24,332 nt of DNA from Amphimedon queenslandica. Its lineage: Eukaryota > Porifera > Demospongiae > Haplosclerida > Niphatidae. Both the position numbers and the translations under genes were made by a program. How positions within the stretch are numbered: the stretch's first letter is position 1; every line of letters starts with the position of its first letter. The notes beneath the pieces are model-generated. The model was not told the origin of the DNA and ran no database searches. It worked only from the letters and a program-made list of their open reading frames with translations. Positions 19,772 through 24,332 of the stretch are shown here, one piece after another. The stretch spans positions 16,760 through 41,091 of the forward strand of contig NW_003546682.1 of the NCBI RefSeq assembly GCF_000090795.2, read 5' to 3'.

Positions 19772-21127
19772 CTTAGTAAAAAAATAAATTGCTTCTTCCA
19801 GGGCTGCAGATTTGAGCATGCGCAACCATACCCAAATTTTGGAGCACATGCTACCTGCTTCTTTAATTAACAAATTGGTGGCATGCAGCAAAGATGGCCC
19901 TATCCAGCAGTCACCGTATCACTTTTTCTTTAATTGAAGAATGATCTGAAAAGACATGGATCTGCGCATAGCCATTTAGAGTAAAGTGGTGTAAGAACTA
20001 GTCATGTAGCACCAACAAATTTGAAAATACACATCACCAACTGAATTGACAGGACTAACTTTCTTGATGATATTGATGAAAAAAGGTGGCTGAACAAAAC
20101 GGCCAGTTCTCCAATTTCTGAATTTCCTCTTCTACAATGTTTAGAGCCACGCTAGTGGTACCATTGGAGTCCTCTAGTCGAGATAAGTTCCTCTAAAAAG
20201 TTTGGAAAGCACAGGAGCTCGTTTTCCCAGTATAGCAAGGCTGCAAAAGTTGTGGCAGCCTTTTTGTTTGGGGGTGAATCCTATTGATTAACGCTACTGC
20301 GTTGCTAATTGCAAAACCTAAAAATGCTTAAGCAAAGGACAAAGCTCTTTAGTAAAGATAAAGCAGGCTGTAGAAAGCCCTAATGGTCAGTCTATAAACA
20401 CAAAATTTGTTTACCCAATGAAAAATTATAAGTTATGACGGCTGCTGAATATTGGATTTCATAATGATAATATCATAGTTATAATAATCATAATTTAAGG
20501 CTATTCTACTATCCTCATACTTCAAACTTCAACTAAAAGAAACTGAGGTATTTCATTATAACTCGATAAATTTTAATAACTAACAAAGGACAGCAAATAA
20601 CCGGTTAACTAAGCACAACCTTTTTGCAAAAGCTCACTAACAGACTCCGTATCAAATAACTTGTGGAACTATGACTTGAAGCCCTGTATGTAGGGGTATG
20701 CAGACAAAAAGTAATTGGTAACCATTCTCAACAACAGTCACATAATGAAGCGAGGGATTTAACACATTCCGCCAATATGGCAAATGCTGTTTGAGCTGGC
20801 CTTTAACCATTATTCTCTGCACACTGGCATTCTAATATCTAGTGGACATTTTAACAAAAGTATCATTGCTCTGAGACAGGTTTTGACCATTCCAGACTAT
20901 TTCGAGGATACTGAGGTGCTGTTAATTTTGGGGCAGGAACCCAGCAAATGACCGATTTTGCTACATGTGAAACATACCAATCGGTCTAGAACAACAAAAC
21001 TGTCTAGAATTACGAAAGGGTCTTAAAGAGGATGGAGCTACTGCAAAGTTGGAGAAAGACCTCACTCAAGTGGGCCAACCAGTGTCTGGGAAGCTAGAAT
21101 GCTTCCCGGATTAGAAACAGCTCACCT
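19772..21127. other. Interval mostly without recognisable content
   Basis: Apart from the possible recombinase remnant at 20070-20240, no motif, long open frame or terminal repeat was found on either strand. The sequence is somewhat less AT-rich in patches (for example 20880-21110). Confidence 0.45.
20070..20240 (-). pseudogene. Possible tyrosine-recombinase C-terminus
   Basis: The minus strand reads NGTTSVALNIVEEEIQKLEN followed by WPFCSATFFHQYHQES. 'TT.A...V.EE.IQ.L..W...A....Y' corresponds to the C-terminal part of tyrosine recombinases of DIRS, Ngaro and Crypton elements, in which I-Q-x-L-x-x-W precedes the catalytic Tyr. The expected H-x-x-R box just upstream is not intact; a possible degenerate remnant, QTF, a stop, then R, lies there. 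The match is short, so chance cannot be excluded. It would suit the ORF1-like relic at 2790-3770, but the two are 17 kb apart. Confidence 0.33.
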
Positions 21128-21223
21128 GACCACCACATACTATCAAAAACTAGTCTCAAAAAAATGTAAACTGAAGTTCAGGATCTGAAGATTGCCATCA
21201 TTGATGAAGTGTTTATGGTTTGA
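21128..21223 (+). pseudogene. Possible PIF1-type helicase Walker B fragment
   Basis: The plus strand reads YYQKLVSKKM, a stop, then TEVQDLKIAIIDEVFMV and a stop. 'L..LK..IIDE.SMV' is the Walker B region of PIF1-like helicases, and the preceding 'Y..LS...L..L' spacing also fits. The conserved Ser is Phe here. The fragment is about 30 residues and isolated. It lies on the same strand as the C-terminal piece at 8288-8536 but 13 kb downstream of it, so the two cannot be one collinear gene. Confidence 0.4.
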
Positions 21224-21880
21224 GCCTGAATCTCACATATGTACACATGAGAATGATTTAATCAAATCAGACAAATGGTTCAGTGGGATCCTTTCTGGAA
21301 ACAAACTTTGTCATGAGTGAACTTAATTAATGTTGAGTGACAGTCACTGTTGCTAACATTATAAACATCAAATTGTTGCTTAGCAATATATGTAGATGAG
21401 TTATGAGATAATACTGGGTAGGATTCTTCTTCTGATCTAGAAATTGACTGAAGTTCCTTCTGTGTATTGATCTGAAATGACAATGTCGGCAACTGCGAAT
21501 AGGAATATATTTGATCTCTATTCTGTCAGAGATGAAGTAGCAAATGGAGCATCTGGAATAGATGCAGCAGGATTGAAAGGGTATATGCCTGTTGTTTTAC
21601 ATCCAGCCATCACATTCTTTGCAGATATCCTTTTGAGCCATGCCTTTCCAAATATCTCGGAAAATTGAAAGTGACAACTTTTTTATATTTTCAGACAAGT
21701 ATTTGTGGCATTCTTGTCTCCAAAATGACTTTAAGGGGGTGAAACAACCTTTATCGAAAGATTGAGTCTAGAGTTGCACTAATTACTAATAAATTAAATG
21801 GTATCTGCTGATTTTTGCATTTTTCTATTGAATCTGAATCGGTTCATTTCATTGCAGTTTTGCCACAAGGCAATGTACAA
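21224..21880. other. Interval upstream of hAT-D; one unassigned frame
   Basis: A plus-strand frame at 21477-21668 reads TANRNIFDLYSVRDEVANGA, SGIDAAGLKGYMPVVLHP and more, with protein-like composition but no family I recognise. The 5' terminus of hAT-D should lie in this stretch, yet no CAGTG/CAGGG-type end was found. Confidence 0.35.
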
Positions 21881-23718
21881 ATGTCGAAGAGAATATCACC
21901 AATATGGCAGTATTTCACTGCCAGCAGAGGGGACAAGTCAGCTATTTGTACTACCTGGGGCACTTAAGTTTCTAGAGGAGAAAAGTCTGTAAAGAGTTTA
22001 ACTACAACTAACCTGGTTATCATCTCAAGAAACATCCTGCTGAAGACAAGGACTATGGAGATGCAATGCGGAAAGAGCAGCTGGATGCTACCAGTGCTCT
22101 AAACCAGTCTTGAAACAAGCAACGCTAGAAGAAAGTTATACTAAAATGCACAAATGGGCTCAGAGTGACAGCAGAGCAGCTGATATAACAAGTAATGTAG
22201 CAGAAATGATTGCTGTTGACTGCCAACCAATGTCTATTGTTGATGATATTGGTTTTACTCGTGTTTTACATGTAGCAGAGCCTAGTTATACTCTACCTTG
22301 TAGGAAGTACTTGACTGACACAGTAATTCCTCGTGTATATTCTGAATTACATATGAAAGTGTGAAATGAAATTTCTGAAGCAAAATGGGTGAGCTGCACT
22401 TCTGACATTTGGAAAACCAACATAAATAATGAATCCCACATAAGTATTTCAGCTCATTGGTGTCACTTATTTCATTCAAGAGGAAATATATCATGCTTAA
22501 TTCTAGTCATATTCCAGGATCTCATACTGCTGGTGCAATTAGAAAGTGTGAGGAAATGCTTAATACATGGGATATTGAAAGCCGGTTAAACTGTTTTGTT
22601 GTCAATAATGCTGCCAATATGAAGAAGACTGACTGATGGAAAATATACACATATAAGCTGCTTTGCTCACTCAATACGATTGGTGATTTATGACAGCATA
22701 ATATCTCAGCGCTATGTTCTCAATATTTTAGCTAAATGTCGACGTTTAAACATTCCAAAGTAGCATCATCATGTTTAAAGGAGATTCAGTCGCGCTTATG
22801 CTTACCTCAGCAGAGATTGAAACAGGATGTTTTCACTCAATGGAACTCAACACTACAGTATATGTTACAATCAATAATTGCTCAAAAAGCTGCTTTTAAC
22901 ACAGAGTGATGATATTCCTCAGTTATATTTCCATCAACTAGATATCATTGATAAGATAATAACTGTGATGAAGCCAGTTGATGATATAACTAAATCTATT
23001 TCTTCTGAAAAAGCTTCCGTTTCAATCATTATTTGAGCTTTATGACAGACCTGGTAGAATCAATCATTATTTGAGCTTTATGACAGACCTGGTAGAATCA
23101 ATCATTATTCGAGCTTTATGACAGACCTGGTAGAAGAGTGGTGATGATCGGGGAGTGTAAACAATAAAGAAAGAGCTATTGGATTCACTTAATCGTTGGT
23201 TTTGTGACACTGAGAGTAATGAAATACTAGTGGTAGCTACACTTTTGGACCCGTGCTTCAAAGATAAGTTTTTCACAAGTATGACAGAGAAAAAAGCAGC
23301 CTAAGAATTATTGATCACAAATATTACAATCAGCTGTAATGATCAAGACATTGAAGAATGTATAGAAGCCACCAAATAAACTTCCCAGAACAACCATAAT
23401 GCAGTGCCTTGATGAAATTTTAGAAGAGTCAAGTACTAGATTATCATCTTTACTATGCTACACAACAATTGTGGAACAATAGTTAACTAAACCAAACACT
23501 GATTATCATGCAGGAAATGCATGTAAATTGTGGGCTGAAAATAGATATAGATTTCCTAGGCTGAGTTAGCACTGCAGTACTTATCACCTCCTCCTACTTC
23601 AGTCGCATCTAAGTGATTATTTTCAACTGCTGGGGACATTTATGATGAAAAGCATAATCAATTAGATCCTGAGAGAGCAGAGACACTTTTGTTCATCAAA
23701 AACAACATAAAATTATAA
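21881..23718 (+). pseudogene. BED-finger hAT transposase relic, near full length (hAT-D)
   Basis: A Met at 21881 starts the BED finger: MSKRISPIWQYFTASRGDKS, then AICTTWG (second Cys of the pair lost to Trp), a stop, then KSLTTTNL and, in another frame, HLKKHP. It continues IAVDCQPMSIVDDIGFTRVL, YTLPCRKYLTD, and after a single stop at 22362 SEAKWVSCTSDIWKTNINNE (first catalytic Asp). SHIPGSHTAGAIRKCEEML follows, then VVNNAANM, where the second catalytic Asp reads as Asn. CFAHSIRLVIYDS, DVFTQWNSTLQYML, VVATLLDPCFKDKF (about 23235-23275) and the dimerisation region LFSTAGDIYDEKHNQL complete the order. It ends AETLLFIKNNIKL with a stop at 23716-23718. The protein order matches ZBED1/4-like hAT transposases. 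It is the least decayed of the four but still has several stops and shifts. Confidence 0.93.
23022..23135 (+). repeat. Three tandem 38-bp copies within hAT-D
   Basis: Units at 23022-23059, 23060-23097 and 23098-23135 run from TCAATCATTAT to GACCTGGTAGAA. They differ by a single base in the third copy (TTCGAG for TTTGAG). The unit is not a multiple of three, so each extra copy shifts the frame. The near identity of the units shows that the expansion is much younger than the transposase it disrupts. Confidence 0.95.
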
Positions 23719-24044
23719 AATTAATGTTATTTACACATGCATTATGTAGTTTGCACAATTACTGTTACGCACAAGCTTCATTTACAGTCAATTGCATCTA
23801 CGTTTGAACATCTGTGAAGCGCATATCTAATGTGTGGGTGGTAATTGAAAGGTGTGGTTTGTGTTCTCAAGTGATAGTACGGAAGCCGACAGCGACATTT
23901 CCGTTCATGTTCATATTCGTTTTCACGTTCACGTTCATTCACGTTCACGTTCATTCCTGTTCATGTTCATTCCTGTTCACGTATCTTGTTGATATAGGTG
24001 TGGCTAGTGTGTGTGGTTAAGGTTGGGTTATTTAATTTATTATA
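23719..24044. repeat. hAT-D 3' flank with TTCACG/TTCATG simple repeat
   Basis: From 23902 to 23981 the sequence is built of GTTCATG, GTTCACG and GTTCATTC units, a hexamer-like array in which TTCACG and TTCATG alternate. The rest of the interval shows no motif. An open frame running through it encodes a Phe/His/Val-rich low-complexity peptide and is an artefact of the repeat. The 3' terminus of hAT-D should fall here but was not identified. Confidence 0.75.
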
Positions 24045-24332
24045 ATGGCTGACATCTGTCACATTATTTTGGAATTGAAAGACTTGGCTGTAATACTCAA
24101 GAAATAAGGACCCTTCTTTCCCCTGTTAAAAAAATCAGGTAAAGTTTATCTCATGCTTCCTTTAGATATGGAGGATTATACTGATTTTAGCCTACGACAA
24201 GTTCAAAGTAAATTATACATATACAAAGATGCTGTGGCTTTGGGAAAACAAGGGACTCCTTGGATGATATCAAGGCCACCATTGAGGTTATATAGATATG
24301 TGTTATCCCCATTATTATTAATATTGGAGCGT
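24045..24332 (+). CDS. Unassigned reading frame with one in-frame stop, partial
   Basis: A Met at 24045 gives MADICHIILELKDLAVILKK and a TAA at 24105-24107. The same frame then stays open for 75 codons to the window end, reading GPFFPLLKKSGKVYLMLP, then MEDYTDFSLRQVQSKLYIYK and TPWMISRPPLRLYRYVL. Composition looks like real protein. A GT-donor-like CAGGTAAAG at 24136-24144 lies inside the frame, so the first part might be an exon. I recognise no family. It may be a host gene start, a gene with a nonsense mutation, or another element; a second start at 24153 or 24168 is possible. Confidence 0.35.

Noticed and set aside
23022-23135. CRISPR-like array from three regular repeats
   Set aside because: The 38-bp units are directly adjacent with no spacers and lie inside a eukaryotic transposase relic.
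22282-23276. Minus-strand open frames at 22282-22494 and 23067-23276
   Set aside because: Antisense to hAT-D coding sequence; the second also covers part of the 38-bp tandem repeat.
23814-24020. 68-codon plus-strand frame
   Set aside because: Most of it is the translated TTCACG/TTCATG repeat, giving a Phe/His/Val low-complexity peptide.
1-24332. tRNA or rRNA genes
   Set aside because: No B-box-like GGTTCGAATCC with a matching cloverleaf and no conserved rRNA block was found by eye; a covariance-model scan would settle it.

Overview
The window looks like AT-rich, gene-poor nuclear DNA from an animal, most likely an invertebrate; a sponge or cnidarian would fit, but that is inference. No intact gene with a recognisable function is visible. 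There are no bacterial-style operons and no recognisable rRNA, tRNA or CRISPR array. Most of what can be identified is decayed mobile DNA. Four separate hAT-superfamily transposase relics are broken by stops and frameshifts. There is also the start and terminus of a fifth hAT of a different type (TTF-finger/DUF4371-like), a relic resembling ORF1 of DIRS-like tyrosine-recombinase retroelements, short PIF1-type helicase pieces, and several foldback (MITE-like) elements.

Layout: 1-735 is a repeat arm that reappears in inverted orientation at about 19092-19771. Each arm carries a smaller foldback on its inner side, so the two arms bracket about 18.4 kb. Inside lie hAT-A (870-2700, minus), the ORF1-like relic (2790-3770, minus), an AT-rich tandem array (about 4400-4880), hAT-B (5046-7165, minus), the N-terminal part of a TTF/DUF4371 hAT (7242-7900, minus) with its terminus at 8216-8272, and a PIF1 helicase C-terminal piece (8288-8536, plus). 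These are followed by hAT-C (8999-11517, plus), which is interrupted by a 321-bp foldback MITE. From 11.5 to 19.1 kb there is little that can be assigned: two more MITEs (13577-13827 and 14640-15067) and three weak coding fragments.

Right of the second arm are a possible tyrosine-recombinase C-terminus (about 20070-20240, minus), a possible PIF1 Walker-B piece (about 21128-21223, plus), and a near full-length hAT-D (21881-23718, plus) containing a 3 x 38-bp tandem duplication. Next come a TTCACG/TTCATG simple repeat and, at the edge, an unassigned reading frame with one in-frame stop that runs out of the window.

No set of working genes acts together here. The useful information is the insertion history: nested elements, short terminal repeats beside helicase debris, and the long inverted arms. 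Family assignments rest on motifs read by eye. No database search or alignment was run.
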